Shown here piece by piece: positions 26,870 through 35,791 of a stretch of DNA of 64,000 bases. The DNA is taken from the NCBI GenBank assembly GCA_021740905.1, contig JAIOYV010000024.1:1-64000 (forward strand), in the 5' to 3' direction. Made by a program: the position numbers and the translations under genes. The notes beneath the pieces are model-generated. The model searched no databases and had not been told where the DNA came from. It worked only from the letters and a program-made list of their open reading frames with translations. Numbering within the stretch: position 1 is the stretch's first letter; each line of letters opens with the position of its first letter. Source of the DNA: Bacteroidales bacterium. Lineage in GTDB: Bacteria; Bacteroidota; Bacteroidia; Bacteroidales; M50B96.

Positions 26870-28507
26870 ATGAATTTCAACACACTTGATTATGTAGTTT
26901 TTATCGCCTACGCAGCCCTCATCCTTACCATCGGCTTATGGGTTTCGCGCACCAAAAAGGGACAAACAAAAACGGCAGAGGATTATTTCCTGGCAAGTAA
27001 ATCCTTGCCGTGGTGGGCGATCGGAGCCTCATTGATTGCAGCCAATATTTCTGCCGAACAGTTTATCGGCATGTCAGGGTCAGGATTCGCAATTGGGTTG
27101 GCTATTGCCTCTTACGAGTGGATGGCGGCAATTACATTGATCATTGTGGGGAAATACTTCCTTCCCATATTTATTGAAAAGGGATTGTACACCATCCCGG
27201 AGTTTATCGAAAAACGGTTCAGCACAAACCTGAAAACCATCCTGGCGGTGTTCTGGATCGCTCTTTTCATCTTCGTAAATCTCACATCTGTCCTTTTTCT
27301 TGGCGGAAAAGCCATCGATACCATTTTAGGCACAGGCGATGGAAGCATGATCTTTCCGGCCATTGTTGCATTGGCCTTATTTGCGGCGGCTTATTCCCTT
27401 TATGGTGGCCTCGCTGCCGTGGCCTGGACCGATGTGGTGCAAGTGACTTTGTTGGTGGTAGGCGGATTGATCACTTCTATCATAGCACTTCAACATGTAA
27501 CTCCTGACGGGGGGATGCTGAATGGGCTTTCCCATATTTACGACACTGCCGGCGATAAATTCCACATGATCTTGAAGAGGGACAACCCCGAATTTATGAA
27601 CCTTCCAGGGATAGCCGTTTTGGTAGGAGGGATGTGGATTGCCAATCTGTATTATTGGGGATTTAACCAATATATTATTCAGCGAACGCTTGCCGCAAAA
27701 AGCCTAAAAGAATCGCAGCGGGGAATTATGTTTGCCGCCTTCCTTAAGCTGATCATTCCTTTGGTTGTGGTTATCCCCGGCATCATTGCGTATGTCATGT
27801 TCTCGCAACCCGAAGGCACAGCTATAATAGATGGCGTAAGCGATGTCTTCCAAAAAGCCGATGGCTCGATGAATTACGATAAAGCCTATCCCTGGTTGAT
27901 AAGCTCCTTCATCCCTGCTGGCCTGAAAGGCCTTGTTGTGGCGGCACTGGCGGCGGCCATTGTTTCGTCGCTTGCCAGCATGGTCAATTCTACCTCCACC
28001 ATTTTTACTATGGATATTTACAAACCCTACCTTGCCAAAAAGGAAGGAAAAAACAGGGATGTAAGGGTAGGAAGGATTTCCGGTGCCATTGCTTTGCTCA
28101 TTGCTGTTTTTGTAGCCCCGGCACTCGGCAATATCGAACAGGCATTTCAATACATCCAGGAATACACCGGTCTGGTAAGCCCTGGGATTTTAGCCGTATT
28201 TATGCTGGGCTTGTTCTACAAAAAGGCGACAAACAAGGCTGCCATAATCGGGGTAATTACCTCCATCCCCGTAGCCCTGGCTTTAAAAGTAACATCCCTC
28301 GAAATACCTTGGATGGACCAGATGCTGTACACCTTCCTAATCACACTGGTAGTCATCATCTTTATCAGCCTATCAAGCAATCATGAAATCGATGATCCCA
28401 AAGGCATTGCAGTTACCAATGCCACTTTTAAAACAGGCCCTGTATTCAATATTGGGGCTTATGCGATCTGTATTATTTTGGTGGTTTTGTATGCGGTGTT
28501 TTGGTAG
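26870..28507 (+). CDS. sglT: Na+/galactose symporter (vSGLT-like, SLC5 family)
   Basis: 545 residues and about 14 hydrophobic helices. The sequence follows the Vibrio parahaemolyticus vSGLT closely along its length: DYFLASKSLPWWAIGASLIAA, NISAEQFIGMSGSG, YYWGFNQYIIQRTLAAKS, AAIVSSLASMVNST and FQYIQEYTGLVSPGILAVF. Sugar-contacting positions of vSGLT (Gln in AEQF, Glu in SYEW, Asn and Lys of GFNQYIIQRTLAAK, Gln in YIQEY), the Tyr inner gate and the Ser pair of the sodium site (VSSLAS) are all present. It imports galactose or glucose with sodium. Placed directly after galK, galactose is the inferred substrate. Confidence 0.94.
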   Translation: MNFNTLDYVVFIAYAALILTIGLWVSRTKKGQTKTAEDYFLASKSLPWWAIGASLIAANISAEQFIGMSGSGFAIGLAIASYEWMAAITLIIVGKYFLPIFIEKGLYTIPEFIEKRFSTNLKTILAVFWIALFIFVNLTSVLFLGGKAIDTILGTGDGSMIFPAIVALALFAAAYSLYGGLAAVAWTDVVQVTLLVVGGLITSIIALQHVTPDGGMLNGLSHIYDTAGDKFHMILKRDNPEFMNLPGIAVLVGGMWIANLYYWGFNQYIIQRTLAAKSLKESQRGIMFAAFLKLIIPLVVVIPGIIAYVMFSQPEGTAIIDGVSDVFQKADGSMNYDKAYPWLISSFIPAGLKGLVVAALAAAIVSSLASMVNSTSTIFTMDIYKPYLAKKEGKNRDVRVGRISGAIALLIAVFVAPALGNIEQAFQYIQEYTGLVSPGILAVFMLGLFYKKATNKAAIIGVITSIPVALALKVTSLEIPWMDQMLYTFLITLVVIIFISLSSNHEIDDPKGIAVTNATFKTGPVFNIGAYAICIILVVLYAVFW

Positions 28508-28564
28508 ATGGGGTACTTTGTAAATTGGGTTGGCAATCTGTTGCTTGTGAAAAATGTCTGGACT

Positions 28565-28625
28565 GGGATTTAATGGATTAAGGGGATTTTGGGATTTTTA
28601 AAATAAGGGTAATCCCAAGAATCAT
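28565..28625. repeat. GGATT-rich palindrome flanking the GxxExxY gene
   Basis: GGATTTAATGGATTAAGG and GATTTTGGGATTTTT are followed by GGTAATCCCAAGAATC, which can pair with the second block. A related string (AAGGTAATCCATTAATCCC) recurs after the gene at about 29036-29062, so the gene is bracketed by related sequence. Confidence 0.5.
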
Positions 28626-28656
28626 TGTTAAGACAATGTAAAGAAAGTTGAATAAG

Positions 28657-29061
28657 ATGAAATATGAAGAATTAACTCATAAAATTATTGGTTGCGCCAT
28701 GCGGGTCCACTCTGCATTGGGAAATGGTTTTCAGGAGGTAATTTACCAGAGAGCAATGCAAATTGAAATGGCAGATAGCGGAATCTCATTTTCCAGAGAA
28801 TATGAAATGCCTGTCTATTACAAAAATCAACAAATAGGAACACGCCGGGTTGATTTTCTGGTTGAGGAAAACATTTCGGTTGAACTAAAAGCAGTCATTC
28901 GATTAGATGATGTTCATCTTGCACAGGCGATAAATTACCTTGAAGCGTATGATTTGGAAGTTGGCTTGTTAATCAATTTCGGAGCAAAAAGCCTGGACTT
29001 TAAGCGGCTCAACAACAAAAAATTCAAACAAAAAAATCAAGGTAATCCATTAATCCCATAA
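28657..29061 (+). CDS. GxxExxY family protein
   Basis: 134 residues from the ATG at 28657 (a TTG three codons earlier is open too). It contains the eponymous motif GFQEVIY and the core VDFLVEENISVELKAV, where Asp, Glu and Lys have the spacing of a PD-(D/E)XK nuclease-like site, then INYLEAYDLEVGLLINFG. Function in the family is not established. Its GGATT-rich flanks suggest it moves as a small unit. Confidence 0.9.
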   Translation: MKYEELTHKIIGCAMRVHSALGNGFQEVIYQRAMQIEMADSGISFSREYEMPVYYKNQQIGTRRVDFLVEENISVELKAVIRLDDVHLAQAINYLEAYDLEVGLLINFGAKSLDFKRLNNKKFKQKNQGNPLIP

Positions 29062-29377
29062 ATCAAGGTTCTGACAATGGACTGCAATGCCGATTTGGGA
29101 CCCTTAATTCCATTCTGCACAATATGTTTCAAAACACATATTCTTAAAGAAACAAACTGTACTTTTACCTTAATAATTGACAGTAAGAAAAAGGAATTAC
29201 AAAGATGATAGGCGAAATATTCACTATGCTATTGCGTATATCGACCCATTTTGGGTATTTATTTACTATGGGTAGTGATGATTTTACGTTGGCATTCATT
29301 GCAAAAAAAATCCTCGTATACAACTAATTGATTAGAAATGATTTTATATCTTTGAAACTAATAAATTCAAAGTAAAT
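29062..29377. other. AT-rich gap before the Bro-N gene
   Basis: No gene, terminator or clear repeat was seen here. AT content rises compared with the galactose genes on the left. Confidence 0.4.
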
Positions 29378-30142
29378 ATGACAAAAGAATCCTCTATTAA
29401 ACTTTTTGAATCAAAACAAATTCGGGTACATTGGAATAATGAGAAAGAAAAATGGTATTTTTCGATTATTGATATTATTGAAACCCTCACTGGTAGTAAT
29501 AATCCAAGAAGGTATTGGAGCGACTTAAAAAGAAAATTATTTAAAGAGGGTTTTTCCCAGTTGTACGAAATTGTCGTACAACTGAAATTAGAATCATCTG
29601 ATGGTAAAAAATATATAACAGATTGTGCTGATACAGAGGGTTTATTAAGAATTATTCAATCAATTCCATCGCCAAAAGCAGAGCCATTTAAAGTTTGGTT
29701 AGCAAAAGTTGGATACGAACGGATTGAAGAGACAGAAGACCCGGAAAAAGCTTTTGATAGGGCAATGGAAACATATTTAAAAAAAGGATATTCAACAAAT
29801 TGGATTAATCAGAGAATCAAAAGCATTGAAGTTAGAAAAGAATTAACTGATGAGTGGGAATCAAGAGGAGTAAAAAAAGGCATCGAATATGCAATATTGA
29901 CAGACGAAATTTCAAAAGCATGGGCTGGATTTACAACAAAGGAATATAGAAATTTTAAAAATCTTAAAAAAGAAAATCTGAGAGATAATATGACTAATCT
30001 TGAGTTAGTTTTAAATATGCTTGCAGAAACATCAACAACTGAATTGTCAAAGAAAAAAAAGCCAAAAACATTAATTGAAAACAAAATTATAGCCAAAAAA
30101 GGTGGTTCCGTTGCTGGAAATGCAAGAAAAGATTTAGAATAA
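29378..30142 (+). CDS. Bro-N domain protein (phage antirepressor type)
   Basis: 254 residues. The N-terminal 110 residues match Bro-N/antirepressor-like domains: SKQIRVHWNNEKEKWYFSII, DIIETLTGSNNPRRYWSDLK, then LLRIIQSIPSPKAEPFKVWL. The C-terminal half contains SIEVRKELTDEWESRGVKKG, as in chromosomal DinD/Bro-like proteins, and a Lys-rich end. DNA binding is expected; the biological role is unknown. Codons are strongly A/T-biased compared with sglT or galM, a sign of transfer. It is followed by palindromic elements. Confidence 0.85.
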   Translation: MTKESSIKLFESKQIRVHWNNEKEKWYFSIIDIIETLTGSNNPRRYWSDLKRKLFKEGFSQLYEIVVQLKLESSDGKKYITDCADTEGLLRIIQSIPSPKAEPFKVWLAKVGYERIEETEDPEKAFDRAMETYLKKGYSTNWINQRIKSIEVRKELTDEWESRGVKKGIEYAILTDEISKAWAGFTTKEYRNFKNLKKENLRDNMTNLELVLNMLAETSTTELSKKKKPKTLIENKIIAKKGGSVAGNARKDLE

Positions 30143-30240
30143 AATTAGGACAAAGTGTGATTAGCCCTTTAAATGCAAGAGAGTTAGGGAAAAATGATGA
30201 TAAGTACCTTGGAAAAAATGAAGAGTAAGCAACGAAATAC

Positions 30241-30375
30241 CAACAGCGCATTATAAATCATGGCGGGGCTTTCAGGGGTTTTTAGCAGCAGTAACCAGCA
30301 GCATTTTAACGTGTGTGCGGAGAAAGTGAGAAGCACGCAGTCCGCCACAATTCATATGCGCAAATCGTTGCAGCC
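30241..30375. repeat. Long imperfect palindrome, attC-like
   Basis: The left arm CAACAGCGCATTATAAATC-ATGGCGG (30241-30266) faces a right arm reading CCGCC...ATGCGC...GTTG (30346-30370). The 80-base middle carries AGCAGCAGTAACCAGCAGC. The outer CAAC/GTTG ends around a large imperfect stem resemble integron attC recombination sites. No integrase gene is in the window. Confidence 0.45.
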
Positions 30376-30439
30376 TATTTTTTTTTTTAACGAGTCGGGC
30401 AGCCTAGGAACAGTTCTTTGAAAATGGTTATCTTTGAAA

Positions 30440-30530
30440 GCGCAACGTAGAAGAACATGAAATACGAACTTAAAAACAGTGGAGCGGGTACATGGGCTCC
30501 TGGCATTAGCCCACCCGTTGTGCGTCATTA
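30440..30530. repeat. Second attC-like palindrome
   Basis: The outer GCGCAACG (30440-30447) is complementary to CGTTGTGCG (30517-30525) with one mismatch; the inner GCGGGTACATGGGC and GCCCACCCG form a stem. It lies just upstream of the MORN/TonB gene. Confidence 0.45.
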
Positions 30531-30651
30531 ACAGAATGAAAATTACTGATTGAGAAATGGTAATACCTTGTTTTTTTTGCTTTATCAAAACCTCGTTTTT
30601 GTCAATAATCAAACACAGTTATAGCTATACAAAATGCTAAAAAAAAATATT

Positions 30652-31824
30652 ATGAAATTAACCTGTTTAAGTATTATTATTCTATTATCTGTTCAATCGT
30701 TTTCTCAGTCTGTTGTAAAGCTTTATTATAATGATGATTGGGAATTAACTGATTCATTGCATTCAAAGTACTATAGAATAGTTGGAATTGATGAAAAGGA
30801 TATGGACTTCGTGGGAGAGTTTAAAGATTACAACAATGATAACCAATTATTAATGAAAGGTTTCTATTCCAATAATAAAAAAGATGGTGCCTTCGAAAGT
30901 TATTACCCAAATGGCAAAATAAAATCTAAAGGTCGATATACTGTCAATAACAGAAATAAACAATGGGAGTATTATTACGATAATGGACAATTAAAATATA
31001 TTGTGACTTTTAGAGCCGGAAATGAATTATTAAATTTTAATTATAATTTTTTAGTCAGTGAAGCCTTTGATAAAGAAGGAAATAAAGTTATTGAAAACGG
31101 AACAGGAATTTTTAAATATCAATATTCTGAAAAAGGAACTCTTCATTATTACGAAGGTAATATGTCTAATATGATATCTGAAGCGGTGCTAGATTTAATT
31201 ACAATTGAAGGGAAATTTATTAAAGGGAAAAAAGAAGGAACTTGGTCTATTTATTACGATAAACAGAAATTCTTCAACAAAGATGAATTTTTTGAGGCTG
31301 ATTCATTTAAATACGGAATCGTAAGGTATCAAGATTACATAAAATATGGTAGAAGCGAGGAGTACAATACAGAAAGAATAGAAAAATTACCTGATGAGTA
31401 TGAAATAATTTTTAAGCGGACAGAATCAAAACGTCTTGACACAACAGTTTTCGATAATAACATAAGACATAGTGACATTGATATCCTATTAACTAAACTG
31501 ACCGGGAAAGTATTCAAAATTAAAAATAGAAATGCTGGTTATTCTGAAGGAGATTATGAGTTGCAGGAATTACTTGCCAGAAATATACGTTACCCAGTAG
31601 ATGCCAGAATCAATGGAATTGAAGGGACAGTGTATTTTGAATTAATAATCTCTTCCAAAGGAGAGGTAATTAGCATTACAAAAATGAACTCCATTGACAA
31701 ATCTATTGATGATGAAGCTTTAAGAGTTATTTCAGAGATTAAAAGTGGTTGGTTACCTACTCTCAGAGATGGAAAAGAAGTTGCTTCAAAAGTATTAATA
31801 CCTGTTGACTTTAGATTAGAATAA
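30652..31824 (+). CDS. Secreted MORN-repeat protein with TonB C-terminal domain
   Basis: 390 residues from the ATG at 30652, where a signal peptide starts (LTCLSIIILLSVQSFSQ). The middle holds YwqK-type MORN repeats: KDGAFESYYPNGKIKSKGRY, NKQWEYYYDNGQLKYIVTF, and a later copy near GKKEGTWSIYYDKQ. The last 95 residues are a TonB C-terminal domain (IRYPVDARINGIEGTVYFE, SIDDEALRVISEIKSGW). A periplasmic or surface role is inferred. Base composition is AT-rich like the Bro-N gene, and palindromes lie on both sides. Confidence 0.85.
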   Translation: MKLTCLSIIILLSVQSFSQSVVKLYYNDDWELTDSLHSKYYRIVGIDEKDMDFVGEFKDYNNDNQLLMKGFYSNNKKDGAFESYYPNGKIKSKGRYTVNNRNKQWEYYYDNGQLKYIVTFRAGNELLNFNYNFLVSEAFDKEGNKVIENGTGIFKYQYSEKGTLHYYEGNMSNMISEAVLDLITIEGKFIKGKKEGTWSIYYDKQKFFNKDEFFEADSFKYGIVRYQDYIKYGRSEEYNTERIEKLPDEYEIIFKRTESKRLDTTVFDNNIRHSDIDILLTKLTGKVFKIKNRNAGYSEGDYELQELLARNIRYPVDARINGIEGTVYFELIISSKGEVISITKMNSIDKSIDDEALRVISEIKSGWLPTLRDGKEVASKVLIPVDFRLE

Positions 31825-31924
31825 ATATTATAATTTCTGCAACTTACTTGGCCTCTAATGTTACCAATCCTTTTGAATCAAAACGCATAACTAGCGAGGT
31901 TTCGAATTAATGCAAGAATAACGA

Positions 31925-31990
31925 ACGCACAACAAACTAGCCTAGCCAATGGCGAAAAACACCGCTACTTGGCCATCCATAACACGCATT
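31925..31990. repeat. Third attC-like palindrome, after the MORN/TonB gene
   Basis: ACGCACAAC (31926-31934) and TAACACGC (31980-31987) flank a hairpin made of TAGCCAATGGCG and CGCTACTTGGCCA. The GCACAAC end matches the complement of GTTGTGC in the element at 30440, so the two look related and bracket the gene. Confidence 0.45.
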
Positions 31991-32036
31991 ACAGTACTGA
32001 TCAAACAAAAAGCCAATGCAGTGTGAATTTAAGCTT

Positions 32037-33017
32037 TTAAAACCCAAACCTATACACAATACTATGTTCATAAACTTCACCGGGCAATAAGGTCACACTC
32101 CCAAATCCAGGAATGTTAGCTGTATTCGGATGTTTCTGAGGTTCCATCGCAATGCACATATTTGGCTTCAGGGGTTTTCCATCCTTACCTTTAATCGTAC
32201 CATCGAAATGTAGCCCTGAATAAATTTGCAAACCGGGCTGAGAACTGAATATTTCAACAGATCGGTTGCTTTCCTTATGACTTAAAACAGCAACTTTTTC
32301 AAGTTCTCCACTTTTATTGTTCAGCACCAAATTCTGATCGATGCCTTCCATATTGTATTTCTGAAAAGTAGCCCCCAATTCTTTGGGCTCACGAAAGTCA
32401 AACCCTGTCTGGTCAACAGGTACAATTTCTCCGGTGGCTACAAGCTCCTTGTTTAAAGGGGTGAAGTGATCAGCTTTTACGGTCAGGTTATGGTCCAACA
32501 CCGAACCAAATCCCTTCAGATTAAAATAGGGGTGACTGGTTAAATTCACTATGGTGGCCTGATCTGTTTCTGCCATAAAGCTCACTTGGAATTCATTTTC
32601 ATCATTCAGGGAATAGAGAACCGAAACTTGCAGGTTTCCCGGGTATCCTTCTTCGCCATCTTTGCTTAAATAAGTAAGTCTATAGCTTTTTAGTGCCTCA
32701 ATTTCTTCAATTTCCCAATGTTGTTTATGGAATCCATCAAAGCCTCCATGAAGGTGGTTCTTTCCTTTATTTTTTGAAAGCTGAATTTGTTTGCCATTTA
32801 ATGGAAATTGACCACTTGCAATCCGGTTGGCGCACCTTCCACAAATAGCCCCCATATATTCATCCTTCCGTAGGTAATCATCAATGTTTGGCGGCCCTAC
32901 GACAATATCTACCAAGCCATTCTGAGAAGGGATTTTAATCGCACATATTTTCCCTCCCCGGTTAGTGAATTCGATGGTCAATCCATTTTTGTTTTTCAAC
33001 TGAAATATTTTTGTCAT
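32037..33017 (-). CDS. galM: Aldose 1-epimerase (galactose mutarotase)
   Basis: 326 residues from the ATG at 33017 (an ATG nine codons upstream lies before the predicted transcript start and is rejected). It interconverts beta- and alpha-galactose for GalK. His88/His90 in NHLHGGFDGFHK, the catalytic His162 in NLTSHPYFNLKG and the catalytic base Glu292 in CIAMEPQKHPN are all present. It faces galK-sglT from the other side of the AT-rich accessory block and has its own promoter. Confidence 0.95.
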   Translation of the reverse strand: MTKIFQLKNKNGLTIEFTNRGGKICAIKIPSQNGLVDIVVGPPNIDDYLRKDEYMGAICGRCANRIASGQFPLNGKQIQLSKNKGKNHLHGGFDGFHKQHWEIEEIEALKSYRLTYLSKDGEEGYPGNLQVSVLYSLNDENEFQVSFMAETDQATIVNLTSHPYFNLKGFGSVLDHNLTVKADHFTPLNKELVATGEIVPVDQTGFDFREPKELGATFQKYNMEGIDQNLVLNNKSGELEKVAVLSHKESNRSVEIFSSQPGLQIYSGLHFDGTIKGKDGKPLKPNMCIAMEPQKHPNTANIPGFGSVTLLPGEVYEHSIVYRFGF

Positions 33018-33041
33018 TGAATGGTCGTTTATAATCCATTT

Positions 33042-33071
33042 CAAAAATAGGGTTTATTCCTGAAACTCAAA
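33042..33071 (-). promoter_or_regulatory. Promoter of galM (TTTG-N18-TATTTTTG)
   Basis: On the minus strand TTTG (33068-33071) and TATTTTTG (33042-33049) are 18 bases apart. The transcript would start near 33035, which supports translation from 33017. Confidence 0.65.
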
Positions 33072-33306
33072 TGTCAACATTTTTTGATTGAGCCTACTCC
33101 TACTGCGAAAAGTCTGAAATCAAAACGGTAAAGCTGAAAAAACTTATCTTTTGTGTTTGTTCGGGTCTCTGCGCCTTCGCGGTGATTTTTGATATGTTGA
33201 CTTCTCTGGGTTGACTCCACTATTAAAAGTCCTATTTCAACAATTTCAACAAAGGCTTTGCAGATAGGGTAGATTAGCCTATTTTTAGCACCTTAAAATA
33301 TTTAAT

Positions 33307-34122
33307 ATGACGAAAACGAAAAGTACAATAGCATGGGTACTGGCAGTATTAATAACATTGCTTGCTGCCTTTTATCAAAAAACCACAGGGCCAACATACC
33401 CTCGGAAAGAAAAGCTTGCGATTAACAATTCGGAGTATACCTTAAAGCTACTGAGATCGGCAAGTATTGGCGAGGGAGCACGAAATGAGTTTGAAATTCC
33501 CGATCAGAGTGTATCGGCCCGTCTTTATTACAGGCCATATCCGACACGGGATGCCTGGACAGAAATGTCGTTTACAAGAGATGGCGATAAGTTATCGGCT
33601 GTTTTGCCCGATTTGCCACCAGCCGGAAAGTACGAATATTACATTACATTTTATACCGATAACGAGGAGGTTAATATAGCCCATGACTACCCAATTGTTA
33701 TCCGTTTTAAAGGGGCTGTTCCGGCATCTATCCTTATACCCCATATCATTTTCATCTTTTTTGCCATGTTGTTTGCCAATGCATCGGGGATATTGGTTCT
33801 TTTCAAAGGGCCAAAGTACAAACTGTACATGTATATCACCTTTGTTTTGTTGATCTTGGGGGGACTTATTTTTGGCCCCATAGTTCAGAAATATGCTTTT
33901 GGCGAATACTGGACAGGGGTGCCTTTTGGCTGGGACTTGACCGACAACAAAACCCTGATTGCCTTTTTGGCCTGGGCAGCAGCCATTTTGGGAAATATTA
34001 AAAAAGACAGGCCCTGGTTGGCATTGCTGGCAGCAATCGTGGTATTAGCCGTTTTTTCAATCCCACATAGCATGTTTGGATCGGAGTTGGATCCAAATTC
34101 AGGACAAATTATCCAGGGCTAA
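33307..34122 (+). CDS. Conserved membrane protein, function unknown
   Basis: 271 residues: one N-terminal helix (about residues 8-22), an extracytoplasmic beta-rich domain (SVSARLYYRPYPTRDAWTEM, LPDLPPAGKYEYYITFYTD), then four helices from about residue 140 (SILIPHIIFIFFAMLFANA, ITFVLLILGGLIFGPIV, IAFLAWAAAILGN, LALLAAIVVLAVFSI). The aromatic/Gly motif GEYWTGVPFGWDLTDNKT lies in a loop between helices. The next gene begins 36 bases later, so the two probably form an operon, but I cannot tie their functions together. Confidence 0.75.
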   Translation: MTKTKSTIAWVLAVLITLLAAFYQKTTGPTYPRKEKLAINNSEYTLKLLRSASIGEGARNEFEIPDQSVSARLYYRPYPTRDAWTEMSFTRDGDKLSAVLPDLPPAGKYEYYITFYTDNEEVNIAHDYPIVIRFKGAVPASILIPHIIFIFFAMLFANASGILVLFKGPKYKLYMYITFVLLILGGLIFGPIVQKYAFGEYWTGVPFGWDLTDNKTLIAFLAWAAAILGNIKKDRPWLALLAAIVVLAVFSIPHSMFGSELDPNSGQIIQG

Positions 34123-34157
34123 TTCAACCATAAATAACCAACTAAATTGATAATATC

Positions 34158-35372
34158 ATGGCAAATTTAAAAGTAGGTGTCCTGAGTGAAACAAAAAACC
34201 CACCTGACCGGAGGGTTGTGCTTTCGCCCTCGCTGGCAGCTGAAATAGAAAAGGAATTTCCCAATGTTGAACTGTTTATACAGCCGAGCAAAATAAGAAG
34301 TTATAAGGATAGGGAATACGAAAAACGTGGACTTAAACTGAAAGAAGATCTGTCGGATTGTGATATTCTACTGGGTGTAAAAGAGGTTAGCATTCCAACC
34401 CTGATCCCTGGAAAAAGTTACCTTTTCTTTTCGCATACTGCAAAAAAGCAATCTTACAACAGACCACTACTTCAGGCTTGTCTAGATAAAAATATTACAC
34501 TGATCGACCATGAATACCTGACTGATAAAAAAGGATTGCGCCTTGTTGCCTTTGGTCAATGGGCAGGTGTTGTTGGTGCTTACAATGGTTTGATTGCTTT
34601 TGGAAAACGGACCGGCCTGTTCGACCTAAAGCGGGCAAAGGATTTACATGATGTGCAGGAAATGCTGGCCGAGGTGAAAAAAATAAAACTGCCCGCTATT
34701 AAAATCCTCATTACAGGTGGTGGAAGGGTTGCACATGGAGCCTTGCGGACACTTGCCCCCCTCAATCTGGAACAAGTTAGCGCAGAAGATTTTCTTTCGA
34801 AAGAATATCAGGAGGCAGTTGTTTGTCAGATTGATCCTGACGATTATGTAAAACGGAAAGACGGTGCCAATTTCGACCTGGCCAATTTCTTTGCCCATCC
34901 CGATGAATATGAATCTACTTTTAAGCGGTACACTAAAGTAACCGATTTTTATGTTGCTTGTCATTTTTGGGCACAAAAAAGCCCGGTGTTTATGACCAAA
35001 GACGATTTGAAAGAACCCGATTTTAAAATCAGGGTTATTGCCGATGTGAGTTGTGATATTGATGGACCCATTCCATCAACTATCCGGCCTTCGACTATTG
35101 CCGATCCATTCTATGGCTATAACCCGAAAACAAATACTGAAGGTAATACCTGGGATCCTGATAATATTACCGTAATGGCCATTGATAATCTTCCGGGCGA
35201 ATTGCCACGTGATGCTTCAATCGACTTTGGGAAGGGATTGATCGAAAGGGTTTTTCCATCCTTGTTTGGGGAAGACAAAAATGGAATTATCCAGAGGGCA
35301 ACTATCACAAAAGGGGGAAAACTTACCGAACGCTATTCCTATCTTCAGGATTTTGTCGACGGGAAAGAATAG
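34158..35372 (+). CDS. Saccharopine/alanine dehydrogenase-like NAD-dependent oxidoreductase
   Basis: 404 residues. The N-terminal domain is of the alanine dehydrogenase/transhydrogenase type (VGVLSETKNPPDRRVVLSP, LLGVKEVSIPTLIPGKSYLFFSHT), followed by AFGQWAGVVGAYNGL and a Rossmann loop ILITGGGRVAHGA. The layout VIADVSCDIDGPIPSTIRPSTI then AIDNLPGELPRDAS is that of lysine-forming saccharopine dehydrogenases (LYS1 type). The reaction in this organism is not certain. It is probably co-transcribed with the membrane protein before it. Confidence 0.85.
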   Translation: MANLKVGVLSETKNPPDRRVVLSPSLAAEIEKEFPNVELFIQPSKIRSYKDREYEKRGLKLKEDLSDCDILLGVKEVSIPTLIPGKSYLFFSHTAKKQSYNRPLLQACLDKNITLIDHEYLTDKKGLRLVAFGQWAGVVGAYNGLIAFGKRTGLFDLKRAKDLHDVQEMLAEVKKIKLPAIKILITGGGRVAHGALRTLAPLNLEQVSAEDFLSKEYQEAVVCQIDPDDYVKRKDGANFDLANFFAHPDEYESTFKRYTKVTDFYVACHFWAQKSPVFMTKDDLKEPDFKIRVIADVSCDIDGPIPSTIRPSTIADPFYGYNPKTNTEGNTWDPDNITVMAIDNLPGELPRDASIDFGKGLIERVFPSLFGEDKNGIIQRATITKGGKLTERYSYLQDFVDGKE

Positions 35373-35400
35373 AGCTTATTTGATTCGTTTACCCTCCGAG

Positions 35401-35608
35401 CCCTTGGCGTAAGGGGGCGTCATTTACTTCGTGTCATTCAATAGTCATTCGATAGTCATTTGCTTCGCGTCATTTAATAGTCATTCGATAGTCATTTGCT
35501 TCGCGTCATTCAATAGTCATTCGATAGTCATTTGCTTCGCGTCATTCAATAGTCATTCGATAGTCATTTGCTTCGCATTATTAATAGTCATTTGCTTCGT
35601 ATCATTGA
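35401..35608. repeat. Tandem 36-bp GTCATT repeat with leading hairpin
   Basis: A hairpin CCCTT-GGCGT-AAGGG (35401-35415) leads into about four near-identical 36-base units. Each is GTCATTCAATA, GTCATTCGATA and GTCATTTGCTTCGC in order, and the last copies decay. The 75-codon open frame across it repeats a 12-residue string and is not a gene. The rest of the gap to 35791 shows a small hairpin (CACCTCGGAGAGGTG, about 35639-35653) and nothing else. Confidence 0.8.
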
Positions 35609-35791
35609 TTTTTCTATCAAGACTGCAAGCAAATTGGCACACCTCGGAGAGGTGATGTAGCAATAGAAAATGGGAACATCGTGAAGCTCTGCCTTTGTAG
35701 AGGGCATATAGATTAAATGTTCATCGGTAAATATTGCGCTATTATATATGGCTCATTCTTCATCATAGAAATCTCTATCGCTATTTGCCTC

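Noticed and set aside
30352-30612. 86-codon reverse frame between the Bro-N and MORN/TonB genes
   Set aside because: It crosses the second attC-like palindrome and a homopolymer run, with no family motif.
35431-35655. 75-codon frame with a 12-residue repeat
   Set aside because: It merely translates the 36-base GTCATT tandem repeat.
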